Positions 1 to 7,299 of a DNA stretch of 35,693 bases are shown here, piece after piece. Both the position numbers and the translations under genes were made by a program. The notes under the pieces were generated by a model, which saw only the letters and a list, made by a program, of their open reading frames with translations, was not told where the DNA came from and did not search any database. The stretch comes from Flavobacteriales bacterium (GTDB taxonomy: Bacteria > Bacteroidota > Bacteroidia > Flavobacteriales_D > Crocinitomicaceae), in contig CANJNE010000013.1 of the NCBI GenBank assembly GCA_947475275.1, positions 1-35,693 of the forward strand, in the 5' to 3' direction. Position 1 is the stretch's first letter. Every line of letters starts with the position of its first letter.

Positions 1-568
1 ATGCCTGGTCAACAGGTGGTACAGGATCAAGTGTTACAGTTTCTCCAACAACCACAACACCATATACGGTAACTTATACGGCAAATGGTTGTACTTCGAC
101 AGCTTCAACATCAACAGTTACAGTAAATCCATTGCCAACCTTAACAAGTACGAACCAAACAATTTGTGCAGGCTCACCAGCGACCTTGGTTGCAACTGCT
201 AGTCCAGCTGGCGGAACTTATACCTGGTCAACAGGTGGCACAGGATCAAGTGTTTCGGTTGCACCAACAACCACAACACCATATACGGTAACTTATACTG
301 CGAATGGTTGTATTTCAGCAGTTTCAACCTCAACAGTTACAGTAAATCCATTGCCAACGTTAACAAGCACGAACCAAACAATTTGTGCAGGCTCACCAGC
401 GACCTTGGTTGCAACTGCTAGTCCAGCTGGCGGAACTTATACCTGGTCAACAGGTGGCACAGGATCAAGTGTTACAGTTTCTCCAACAACCACAACACCA
501 TATACGGTAACTTACACGGCAAATGGTTGTACTTCGACAGCTTCAACATCAACAGTTACAGTAAATCC
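1..568 (+). repeat. In-frame tandem repeat, 219 bp period
   Basis: Unit boundaries at the ATTGCCAAC motif fall at 131, 350 and 569, giving two full 219-bp units plus the end of a preceding unit at 1-130. Copies are nearly identical at DNA level. The partial first copy is closer to the 350-568 copy than to the 131-349 copy: it shares GTTACAGTTTCTCCA and TGTACTTCGACAGCTTC, where the middle copy has GTTTCGGTTGCACCA and TGTATTTCAGCAGTTTC. The period is a multiple of three, so copy number can change without a frameshift. Confidence 0.95.
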
Positions 569-1043
569 ATTGCCAACAGTTGATGCGGGACCAGATACAA
601 TCGTATGTGAAAGTAATCTTCCTGTTATTTTAACTGCATCATCAAGTACGCTAGGTGTCTCATATCTATGGAGCACAAATGAGACGGCTTCTCAGATTAG
701 TGCGAGCTCTTCAGGACCATATACGGTTGAAGTCACATTAAATGGTTGTTCAACTACCGATACTATTGTTGTAACTGTTGATCCTTGTTCTGGTGTTTTT
801 GAAGACAATTGGAATATCGCATTGTATCCGAATCCAACTTCAGACTTATTCAATATTGAATCTGAAATTGAAATGGATGCAGTTATTTCAATCCATAGTT
901 CAGACGGCAAAATACTTATGACAGATACATTTAATGGTAATGAAAAGGTTGTCGATTTATCTTCTATTGCATCAGGCACCTATTTGTTGAAGATAGTTCA
1001 GGATGCTCAAGTTTTTGTATATAGAATTGTAAAAAAACCTTAA
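1..1043 (+). CDS. T9SS-secreted repeat protein, 3' part (5' end outside window)
   Basis: The reading frame is open from base 3 and stops with TAA at 1041-1043, so only the C-terminal ~346 residues are visible. It contains one partial and two full copies of a 73-residue (219 bp) Ig-like repeat with the motifs TICAGSPATLVATASPAGG, TYTWSTGG and TPYTVTYTANGC, and then one diverged copy beginning VDAGPDTIVC. Two Cys per unit could form a disulfide. The last ~80 residues form a type A T9SS sorting domain (IALYPNPTSDLF, then DLSSIASGTYLLKI and a basic tail KKP), which is normally cleaved or attached at the cell surface. By family knowledge such Ser/Thr-rich repeat proteins are secreted adhesins or gliding/matrix proteins; the specific role here is unknown. 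A terminator follows directly. Confidence 0.9.
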   Translation, partial: AWSTGGTGSSVTVSPTTTTPYTVTYTANGCTSTASTSTVTVNPLPTLTSTNQTICAGSPATLVATASPAGGTYTWSTGGTGSSVSVAPTTTTPYTVTYTANGCISAVSTSTVTVNPLPTLTSTNQTICAGSPATLVATASPAGGTYTWSTGGTGSSVTVSPTTTTPYTVTYTANGCTSTASTSTVTVNPLPTVDAGPDTIVCESNLPVILTASSSTLGVSYLWSTNETASQISASSSGPYTVEVTLNGCSTTDTIVVTVDPCSGVFEDNWNIALYPNPTSDLFNIESEIEMDAVISIHSSDGKILMTDTFNGNEKVVDLSSIASGTYLLKIVQDAQVFVYRIVKKP

Positions 1044-1083
1044 TTAGAAGCAGTTATAATTGCTGCTAGTTATTATTTAAGTA

Positions 1084-1116
1084 AAAAACCGTGGGATTTT
1101 TCTCACGGTTTTTTCA
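1084..1116 (+). terminator. Rho-independent terminator of the repeat-protein gene
   Basis: CCGTGGGA at 1089-1096 pairs with TCTCACGG at 1101-1108 (one G-T wobble) around a short T-rich loop. It is preceded by an A-run and followed by TTTTTTC. It lies about 45 bp after the stop codon at 1043. Confidence 0.85.
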
Positions 1117-1117
1117 T

Positions 1118-1413
1118 GGATTATTATTATCGATTTTATTTTAATCTTGGATTAGGACTTCGTTCATTAACTGTTCTATGTTTCTATGTATAGTTTGTCG
1201 GATATCGAATTAAAGTGAAGATAAATAGTTTAAAATGACTTATAATTCCCTGTCATAAATGAAATAAAGATTAACCGCAATTTCGTTTATCTTGAATATC
1301 ATAACTATTGGTAGTTTATTAGTGAAATCTAAATCAAGGATCATTAATTAACTTTAAAATTATTTTAGTTCTAAAGCTTGATGATTTTAATTAAAGATTT
1401 ATAATTCTTTACT
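1118..1413. other. AT-rich intergenic region, nothing recognised
   Basis: This sits between two convergent transcription units, each with its own terminator. No credible ORF, tRNA, repeat or structured RNA was seen. It is strongly AT-rich with many in-frame stops on both strands. Confidence 0.6.
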
Positions 1414-1442
1414 ACACAAAAAAAGGGGAGCGAACTCCCCTT
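1414..1442 (-). terminator. Rho-independent terminator for the 1468-2157 gene
   Basis: Read on the minus strand, AAGGGGAG, loop TTCG, CTCCCCTT form a perfect 8-bp stem with a stable UUCG-type tetraloop, followed by a run of T (TTTTTG). It lies 26 bp beyond the stop codon of the beta-barrel gene. Confidence 0.93.
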
Positions 1443-1467
1443 AATTTTATGATTTCTGATCGAAATT

Positions 1468-2157
1468 TTAGAATCTCCATCCCAAACGAATGGCAGCTGT
1501 TGCGCTGTTACCCATTGAAGAACTTTTACCTGACGATAAGATATCTAGGTTTGTTGTTGAGTTTCCAGAAGTAACACTTACTGTTCCACCTTTATCATTT
1601 TCAGATGTATACATCAATCCTAATTCAGCACCAATGAAAACATTTTGAGCAAAATAATAATCGAAACCTGCACTTAACCCAAATCCAATACCAGAACTTT
1701 TTGTGTCTATTTCTGCATCAACTCCTTTAACATAATCTGTTCCATCAGAATCAGCCCATTTCTCGTTGTAAGAACCCATTCCGTACATTAAGTCTAAAGC
1801 AACATAAGGTGATAATTTTTCCAATTGTGAAAAATGGTAAGAACCGCCTATAGAAACCCATGTCATGGATTCTTTAATCGTTATTGTTCCTAATGAATCT
1901 GCCGTTGGTTCGAAATTAGCATCTAACCCATAAACATTCTCTACCATTTTCGACGAGTTGTAAGAAAGTCCTAATCGTCCTGCAATATTGTCTGTTGCAA
2001 AATAACGTAATTTAATTGTTGGAGCACTGAACGTATTTTCTGTTGCGTTCAAACTCAAGCCACCCTCAAGGGAAAATGGATTACTGCCCTCAGGTCTTTG
2101 AGCTAATGTTGTTCCTGACAACGCAATTGCTCCTACTAAAATTGCTAACTTTTTCAT
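1468..2157 (-). CDS. Small outer-membrane beta-barrel protein (porin family)
   Basis: A 229-residue protein with a clear signal peptide (MKKLAILVGAIALSGTTLAQ, cleavage near residue 20). The mature part alternates polar and hydrophobic residues in strand-length blocks (IKLRYFATDNIAGRLGLSYN, WVSIGGSYHF, GFGLSAGFDYYF, VFIGAELGLMY) and ends in AAIRLGWRF. The terminal Phe after an amphipathic strand is the usual signal for BAM-dependent insertion. This fits the OMP_b-brl/OmpW-like class of 8-10 stranded barrels common in Bacteroidota. The substrate or role cannot be read from sequence. It is monocistronic: it has its own terminator and 156 bp separate it from the upstream porQ. Confidence 0.85.
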   Translation of the reverse strand: MKKLAILVGAIALSGTTLAQRPEGSNPFSLEGGLSLNATENTFSAPTIKLRYFATDNIAGRLGLSYNSSKMVENVYGLDANFEPTADSLGTITIKESMTWVSIGGSYHFSQLEKLSPYVALDLMYGMGSYNEKWADSDGTDYVKGVDAEIDTKSSGIGFGLSAGFDYYFAQNVFIGAELGLMYTSENDKGGTVSVTSGNSTTNLDILSSGKSSSMGNSATAAIRLGWRF

Positions 2158-2313
2158 AAATTTTAAATTTATTGTGTTTGGGCTAATTTACGGTAAGCAA
2201 CAATTGAAGGTTTCATAAAAAGATTAACTTTTTACTGTTAATTTAATTATTTGCTTTTAATTATTTGAAAATCAGAATTTTAAATATTTTTATGAAAATA
2301 TTTATTCAACGAA

Positions 2314-3342
2314 TCATTTCTTCCAAGTGGAAAGATTACTCGATAAAGTGAGCATATTATTGAATCCCGCACGCGAAAAGATGGAGAAACCATAATCTAA
2401 ACGAATTTTTTTAAAGCGCAATCCCAAACCAAATGTGAAACCAGAGAGTCCAGGACGATCTTCAAGTTTCATTTCTTGTCGACGATGGTAATCAAAACCA
2501 AGTCGTAAATGAACAGACTTTGAAGCCAAAATCTCCGCTTGATATGAAAAATGACGGGCTAACTTCTCCCCGAAACCAGCATAATTAACGGGAATCGTAT
2601 CTCCTGTAAGCACATCCAATGTAGGTTTTAAGTTTGGATCACGGTAAGTAATATCCCAAGAGTTTAAATGGTGAGCTAATATTGAAAATCGGAAAGGCGC
2701 ATGTGCCAATTTGTATGAAGCTGCCAGTTGAAATTCTGCTGGTAGCGGATCTCTTGTTTTTCCAACATAGTTTTTAAGTTGAACGCCCGCATTCTTAACC
2801 AAAGCTGTTACCAAAAGTTTTTCATCTTTTGATGTAAATGTCCCGGCTAAATCAATGGACATACCAAATGCGTTATAGATTTCAAGTTGGGAATACAACA
2901 AATTAAAATTTCCACCAACTGATATTCTTGGATTGAGTTGAACGCCATATCCAGTACCAATTATGCATTCAAAAGGTTTGAAATTTCCAATGTTTTGTCC
3001 AGTGGCATCCGTCATGGAAAAATTTCCATAATTCACATAGCGAATAGATCCGGCTAAAAATCCTTTAGATAAATTTCTACCAAATGCTACCTGACCATAA
3101 TTTATTCCGCCTGAAAGCAATGCTTGATTCAAACTAAGGAAATTACTCATACTTGTATTGTACAAGGATGGGTTTGCAACACCAAGATTGATATCGTCAT
3201 CTTTTACAGAAATAAAATCATTGGCCAGACCTGCAGCTCTAGCGTTGTAGGTTAAATCCAATAATGCAAAAGCATGTGTTCCGCCAGTTTGAGCGAATAA
3301 TCCTAAAGGAAGGAATGCTAAAAAAAGGAGTTTTATTTTCAT
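2314..3342 (-). CDS. porQ: Type IX secretion system protein PorQ
   Basis: A 342-residue outer-membrane protein with a signal peptide (cleavage after LFAQ, residue 18). The mature N-terminus GGTHAFALLDLTYNARAAGLAN is the hallmark start of the PorQ family, followed by GVANPSLYN and many amphipathic strands of a FadL-like barrel. Length matches the family. PorQ is known to associate with PorU, PorV and PorZ in the surface attachment complex of the T9SS in Porphyromonas. The gene lies 39 bp downstream of a phosphoesterase gene in the same direction, so the two may be co-transcribed. The window also holds PorX and T9SS cargo, consistent with a working system. Confidence 0.88.
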   Translation of the reverse strand: MKIKLLFLAFLPLGLFAQTGGTHAFALLDLTYNARAAGLANDFISVKDDDINLGVANPSLYNTSMSNFLSLNQALLSGGINYGQVAFGRNLSKGFLAGSIRYVNYGNFSMTDATGQNIGNFKPFECIIGTGYGVQLNPRISVGGNFNLLYSQLEIYNAFGMSIDLAGTFTSKDEKLLVTALVKNAGVQLKNYVGKTRDPLPAEFQLAASYKLAHAPFRFSILAHHLNSWDITYRDPNLKPTLDVLTGDTIPVNYAGFGEKLARHFSYQAEILASKSVHLRLGFDYHRRQEMKLEDRPGLSGFTFGLGLRFKKIRLDYGFSIFSRAGFNNMLTLSSNLSTWKK

Positions 3343-3381
3343 CTCAGTTAACCGAACGCAAAATAACTCTAAAAATTTTAT

Positions 3382-3879
3382 TTAAGCTCTTTTTCCCAAT
3401 TCAATAACCTCCAGATTTTCAATTTTATCTTTGTCAATTGAGAATCGAAGTAAAGTTTTTACTTTATGGAAGCCCTTAACGCCACAAGCTCCAGGATTCA
3501 TCCATAACATTTTGTATCTCGAGTCAAATTGCACCAAAAGAATGTGGGAATGCCCACAAATAAATAATTTGGGTGCTTTATGTTCTAATGCTTCAAATGC
3601 CGGTTTGGAATATTTACTTGGTTTTCCTCCAATATGGGTTATAAGAACTTCCACATCTTCACACCAAAATCGATTGAACTCAGGAAATTCTAATCGGATT
3701 TTGTGATCATCAATATTACCGTAAACAGCACGTAATGGTTTGAACTTTCTCAATTCATCAATTACCTCAATCGTACCAATATCTCCCGCATGCCAAATTT
3801 CGTCAACGTCTTTGAAATGTTTAAAGATCTTTGGGTCCAAATCCCCGTGCGTATCTGATAGCAGACCGATTTTTTTCAT
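3382..3879 (-). CDS. YfcE/MJ0936-type metallophosphoesterase
   Basis: A 165-residue cytosolic protein carrying the calcineurin-like phosphoesterase motifs in order: SDTHG near residue 8, HAGDIG near 36, GNID near 55, THIGG near 82 and GHSH near 110. These supply the Asp/His/Asn ligands for two metal ions. The length is that of the single-domain YfcE family, which hydrolyses phosphodiesters such as bis-pNPP in vitro; the cellular substrate is unknown. It is upstream of porQ with a 39-bp gap and is divergent from meaB (81 bp between start codons). Confidence 0.9.
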   Translation of the reverse strand: MKKIGLLSDTHGDLDPKIFKHFKDVDEIWHAGDIGTIEVIDELRKFKPLRAVYGNIDDHKIRLEFPEFNRFWCEDVEVLITHIGGKPSKYSKPAFEALEHKAPKLFICGHSHILLVQFDSRYKMLWMNPGACGVKGFHKVKTLLRFSIDKDKIENLEVIELGKRA

Positions 3880-3946
3880 CCCCTAAATTATCAATATTTA
3901 CATTTCCATAGTGTATTTGGTCTTGTTTTACCATTGATAACTTTCT

Positions 3947-3954
3947 TACATTTG
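3947..3954 (+). promoter_or_regulatory. Candidate -7 box for meaB
   Basis: TACATTTG matches the Bacteroidota -7 consensus TAnnTTTG. A TTG lies 21 bp upstream, an acceptable position for the -33 element. The expected start of transcription would fall at or within a base or two of the meaB ATG at 3961, which would make the mRNA leaderless. Confidence 0.4.
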
Positions 3955-3960
3955 TATAAG

Positions 3961-4998
3961 ATGGAAAATAATCATCTTCAAAATTGGATTAATAAACGTA
4001 AGGAAAGGAGAAATTCCTTGACTGCTGATTCATTAGTTGATCGACTAAGAAATGGTGACCGAGAGGCTTTGGCTACTGCAATTACCTTGATAGAAAGTAC
4101 CCGTAGTGAAGATCTTAAATTAGCAAACGCAATTATTGACGCATGTCTAGAGGTTAAAAATGATTCAATTAGAATAGGAATAACCGGTGTACCAGGAGTT
4201 GGAAAAAGTACTTTTATAGAAGCATTTGGGAAGTTTTTAGCTGAAAAACAATTAAAAATTGCGGTTTTAGCTATAGATCCTACGAGTCAAGCAACTGGAG
4301 GAAGTATTTTGGGTGATAAAACAAGAATGCAAGAATTGTCACAATTGAAGAATGTCTTTATTCGTCCTTCAGCTGCAGGACAAACTTTAGGTGGAGTAGC
4401 TAGAAAAACCAGAGAGACCATACATCTGTGCGAAGCAGCTGGTTATGATATTATTATCATTGAAACAGTTGGTGTTGGACAATCTGAAATCATGGTGCAT
4501 TCTATGGTTGATTTCTTTATGCTTTTGATGTTATCAGGAGCAGGTGATGAATTGCAGGGAATTAAGCGAGGTATTATGGAAATGGCTGATGCTTTGGTAA
4601 TTACCAAATCGGATGGTGATAATTCTAAAAACGCTTTGTCCGCAGCTAAAGAATACGCAGGTGCATTACATCTATTTCCACCAAAACCAAGCGGATGGAC
4701 AACACCATGTTTTACATGCAGCGCGATTGAAAATAAAAATATCGATAAAGCATGGGAGCATATTGAAAAATACATTTCAAAAACCCATCAAAACGGATGG
4801 TTTTCGGCGAATCGCTCCAAACAAGATCAATTTTGGTTGCAAGAAAGCTTAAAGGAAATGATTCTAGCTGATTTTTTTCAGAGCGATGCCTGGAAAAATG
4901 AATATAATTTAATGGAAAATAAAGTTACGAATGGAGAGATTTCTGCCTTTACTGCAGCTGAATTGCTCTACACGACTTACAAAAAATCAAGAAAGTGA
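3961..4998 (+). CDS. meaB: Methylmalonyl-CoA mutase-associated GTPase MeaB (ArgK family)
   Basis: I choose ATG 3961 (345 residues) over the in-frame TTG at 3934, because the extra residues are not typical of the family and the TTG lies upstream of the promoter-like box at 3947. G-domain motifs are clear: Walker A GVPGVGKS at residues 76-83, DPTSQATGGSILGDKTRM, ETVGVGQSE (Walker B/switch II region) and TKSD as the base-recognition motif. The N-terminal helical arm (LRNGDREALATAITLIES) and C-terminal dimerisation helices are present. MeaB protects and reloads adenosylcobalamin-dependent methylmalonyl-CoA mutase. The mutase genes are not in this window. The stop overlaps the start of the S4 gene (GTGA). 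Confidence 0.93.
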   Translation: MENNHLQNWINKRKERRNSLTADSLVDRLRNGDREALATAITLIESTRSEDLKLANAIIDACLEVKNDSIRIGITGVPGVGKSTFIEAFGKFLAEKQLKIAVLAIDPTSQATGGSILGDKTRMQELSQLKNVFIRPSAAGQTLGGVARKTRETIHLCEAAGYDIIIIETVGVGQSEIMVHSMVDFFMLLMLSGAGDELQGIKRGIMEMADALVITKSDGDNSKNALSAAKEYAGALHLFPPKPSGWTTPCFTCSAIENKNIDKAWEHIEKYISKTHQNGWFSANRSKQDQFWLQESLKEMILADFFQSDAWKNEYNLMENKVTNGEISAFTAAELLYTTYKKSRK

Positions 4999-5204
4999 TA
5001 CAAGAATTTAAAATCGAAGGCGAATACATCGAGCTTATTCAGTTACTCAAGGCTACTGGGTTGGCACAAACAGGTGGCCACGCTAAATGGATGGTAGATG
5101 AAGGAGAAATTATCCTAAACAATGAAGTAGAAATCAGAAAAAGAGCAAAATTGAGAAGCGGAGATGTTGTTAGGTTTGATACGTTTACAATCAATCTAAT
5201 TTAA
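4995..5204 (+). CDS. Small S4-domain RNA-binding protein (YbcJ/YaaA-like)
   Basis: A 69-residue protein that is essentially one S4 RNA-binding fold: the LIQLLKATGLAQTGGHAKWMV helix pair followed by EGEIILNNEVEIRKRAKLRSGDVV, the usual beta hairpin with basic residues. It starts with GTG at 4995, overlapping the meaB stop by 4 bp (GTGA), which favours translational coupling. The family is small and stand-alone, and its RNA target is uncertain. Its stop at 5202-5204 abuts the stop of the convergent gene with no gap. Confidence 0.85.
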   Translation: MIQEFKIEGEYIELIQLLKATGLAQTGGHAKWMVDEGEIILNNEVEIRKRAKLRSGDVVRFDTFTINLI

Positions 5205-5726
5205 CTAAAACAGCTCCTGCAATTCTTTTTTGAGAAGTTCTACAGTAATTTCAGATGGCAATTGACCTATCTCCGCTACCAATTCAAAAACCTTTGCAGA
5301 CAATTCCATACCCGTAGAGGTCGCTTGCATTTGGTTGCCGGCAATATTGATGATTTTAATGGTTTCCTCCTTCGAATTTTTAACCATTTGCCATGCTTGA
5401 GGGGAAATGAAAAGTTGCTGAGCCACATTGTGATCGTATTCTTCTCTTATTGATTTTAAAAATTCAGCTTGCAATGCTTTTGCTGGCATTCCTGGATTGT
5501 GAAGGCGCATTACCAAACTGTTCGGGTGTATGCGCTCCATCAATAATACGGCACGCTGATAAGCTTCAACTCTGTTAGGTAGGAAATATTCTTGTCTTTG
5601 CTTACGAAGATCTATCTGCATATTCAACAATTCCTTTGATGTTTCTCTGCGTAAAAAGAAAATGGCAGTTAATAAAACTCCTCCAGCTGGAAGAATGATA
5701 AGGGCAATTTGCAACAAAGCATCCAT
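5205..5726 (-). CDS. Membrane-anchored protein of unknown function
   Basis: A 173-residue protein with one N-terminal transmembrane helix (about residues 5-26, LLQIALIILPAGGVLLTAIFFL), then a charged, probably coiled-coil stretch (RRETSKELLNMQIDLRKQRQ) and a helical cytoplasmic or periplasmic domain. LPNRVEAYQRAVLLMERI and SPQAWQMVKNSKEETI are the most motif-like parts. I recognise it as the type of short conserved protein found across Bacteroidota, but know no function. It has a good -7 box upstream and appears monocistronic. Confidence 0.8.
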   Translation of the reverse strand: MDALLQIALIILPAGGVLLTAIFFLRRETSKELLNMQIDLRKQRQEYFLPNRVEAYQRAVLLMERIHPNSLVMRLHNPGMPAKALQAEFLKSIREEYDHNVAQQLFISPQAWQMVKNSKEETIKIINIAGNQMQATSTGMELSAKVFELVAEIGQLPSEITVELLKKELQELF

Positions 5727-5741
5727 AACTTAAATTTTTGA

Positions 5742-5749
5742 CAAAGATA
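5742..5749 (-). promoter_or_regulatory. Candidate -7 box for the 5205-5726 gene
   Basis: On the minus strand the bases read TATCTTTG, an exact match to TAnnTTTG, 15 bp before the ATG. No clear TTTG -33 element was found at the usual distance. Confidence 0.45.
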
Positions 5750-5838
5750 GAATTACCTTTTTGAAAAAAGTTACGGTTTCATAACCAATTTGGTTTCGTT
5801 TAAACAATAAGTCGTAATTTCAAGCTTCAAATTTGATT

Positions 5839-7299
5839 ATGAGTGCTACTTTGATTATTACAGTGCTTCTTGCCTATTTCGCATTTCTTTTTGTTATTTC
5901 CTACTTAACATCGAAGAATGCAGATTCTCAAACATTTTTTACCGGGAATAAGCAAAGTCCGTGGTATTTGGTTGCTTTTGGTATGATTGGTACCTCCTTA
6001 TCGGGAGTGACATTTGTTTCTGTACCAGGTTCGGTGGGTGCAAATGGGTGGACTTATTATCAATTGGTGATTGGGTTTTTCTTAGGTTATTTTGTCGTAG
6101 CATATGTTCTATTGCCTTTATATTATAAATACAACCTAACATCGATTTATACTTATTTATCTCATCGCCTAGGATTTAGCGCATACCAGTGGGGTGCGGG
6201 TTATTTTATTTTGTCTAGAACTCTTGGTGCTACTGTACGTTTGTATTTGGTCATCAATGTGATGCAAACATTTGTTTTTGAGGAAATAGGTATACCATTT
6301 TGGCTAACAACTTTAGTAATCATGTTGATGATAATTGCATACACTTTAAAAGGTGGGGTAAAAACAATTGTATGGACAGATACCCTTCAAACGACATTTA
6401 TGTTATTGGCTCTTGTTGTGTGCATTCTTGCCATACAAGATGCATTGAATTGGGACTGGACAACAATTTGGAATAAAATGAATGCCGAAGGAATGACTAA
6501 ACTCTGGGAAACTGATCCCAATAAAAAAAGTTATTTCCTAAAACACGTTCTTGGAGGTGCATTTATGACAATTGCCATGACAGGTCTGGATCAGGAAATG
6601 ATGCAAAAAAATATTAGCGTTAAAACACTCAAAGATGCACAGAAAAATATGGTGTCATTTAGTTTTGTATTGCTCTTGGTGAATGCTTTATTTATGTTTT
6701 TAGGAGGGCTTCTTTATTTGTACGCCAATCAAAATGGTTGGAAATTCGCTCCTGACGACATGTTTCCGTCAATCGTTCAATTGTACCTTTCTAATGGCAT
6801 ATTTTTAATATTTATTATTGGATTGATTTCAGCATTGTTCCCTTCAGTTGATGGTGCTATTACGGCATTAACTTCTTCTTTCTGTATTGATATTCTTGGA
6901 TTTGATCGAAGAGCAAATTTTTCTGAGAAGGATAAAACAAAACTTCGGAAGCAGATCCATTTAGGTTTTGCTTTGATCTTCATCATTTTAGTTTTCATTT
7001 TTAAAGCTGTCGATAGTAAAACAATAGTTGATTTGATTTTCTTAATTGCTGGCTACACATACGGACCATTACTTGGATTATTTGCTTTCGGAATTTTAAC
7101 CAAACGTATTTTGAAAAAGAATATCGTACCGGTTGTTTGTATTTTATCCCCAATTTTGTGCTATTTACTTGATTATTTTTCGGAAAGTATGTTCGGCTCC
7201 TATAAGATAGGTTATGAAATGTTAATCATCAATGGCCTTATTACCTTCGTTCTATTACATATTTTCAGCGACAGAAAAGAATTTGCATATGAAAATTAA
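5839..7299 (+). CDS. Sodium:solute symporter (SSS family)
   Basis: The start is set at ATG 5839 (486 residues); an in-frame TTG two codons earlier is less likely. About 13 hydrophobic helices span the protein, as expected for the SSS family (LeuT fold). Family signatures include an N-terminal helix followed by SKNADSQTFFTGNKQSPWYL, GMIGTSLSGVTFVSVPG (the Na+-site helix), YKYNLTSIYTYLSHRLG, the YTLKGGVKTIVWTDTLQT segment and the later SALFPSVDGAITALTSSF helix. Substrate cannot be deduced; sugars, amino acids, sialic acid or carboxylates are all possible. It overlaps the downstream GlmU-like gene by 11 bp, so the pair is probably translated in a coupled manner. Confidence 0.92.
   Translation: MSATLIITVLLAYFAFLFVISYLTSKNADSQTFFTGNKQSPWYLVAFGMIGTSLSGVTFVSVPGSVGANGWTYYQLVIGFFLGYFVVAYVLLPLYYKYNLTSIYTYLSHRLGFSAYQWGAGYFILSRTLGATVRLYLVINVMQTFVFEEIGIPFWLTTLVIMLMIIAYTLKGGVKTIVWTDTLQTTFMLLALVVCILAIQDALNWDWTTIWNKMNAEGMTKLWETDPNKKSYFLKHVLGGAFMTIAMTGLDQEMMQKNISVKTLKDAQKNMVSFSFVLLLVNALFMFLGGLLYLYANQNGWKFAPDDMFPSIVQLYLSNGIFLIFIIGLISALFPSVDGAITALTSSFCIDILGFDRRANFSEKDKTKLRKQIHLGFALIFIILVFIFKAVDSKTIVDLIFLIAGYTYGPLLGLFAFGILTKRILKKNIVPVVCILSPILCYLLDYFSESMFGSYKIGYEMLIINGLITFVLLHIFSDRKEFAYEN

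Noticed and set aside
1-568. CRISPR array as an explanation of the periodic repeats
   Set aside because: The period is 219 bp, units are contiguous and coding, and no short repeat/spacer alternation is present.
1049-1067. AGCAG...CTGCT hairpin after the first stop codon
   Set aside because: Only a 5-bp stem with an AT loop and no T-run; the stronger terminator 20 bp later explains termination.
1116-1193. 25-codon ORF (MDYYYRFYFN...) after the first terminator
   Set aside because: It starts within the T-run of the terminator, is rich in Tyr/Phe as expected from AT-rich DNA, and has no ribosome site or family resemblance.
3431-3706. 91-codon plus-strand ORF inside the phosphoesterase gene
   Set aside because: It is an antisense shadow of a gene with all metallophosphoesterase motifs; its translation has no recognisable domain.
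4613-4852. 79-codon ORF in a second frame of meaB
   Set aside because: It lies wholly within the conserved MeaB frame and shows no family features.
7232-7288. Upstream start of the GlmU-like gene at 7232
   Set aside because: The added 19 residues translate the end of the symporter gene in another frame; family proteins begin near MKIKLDD at 7289.
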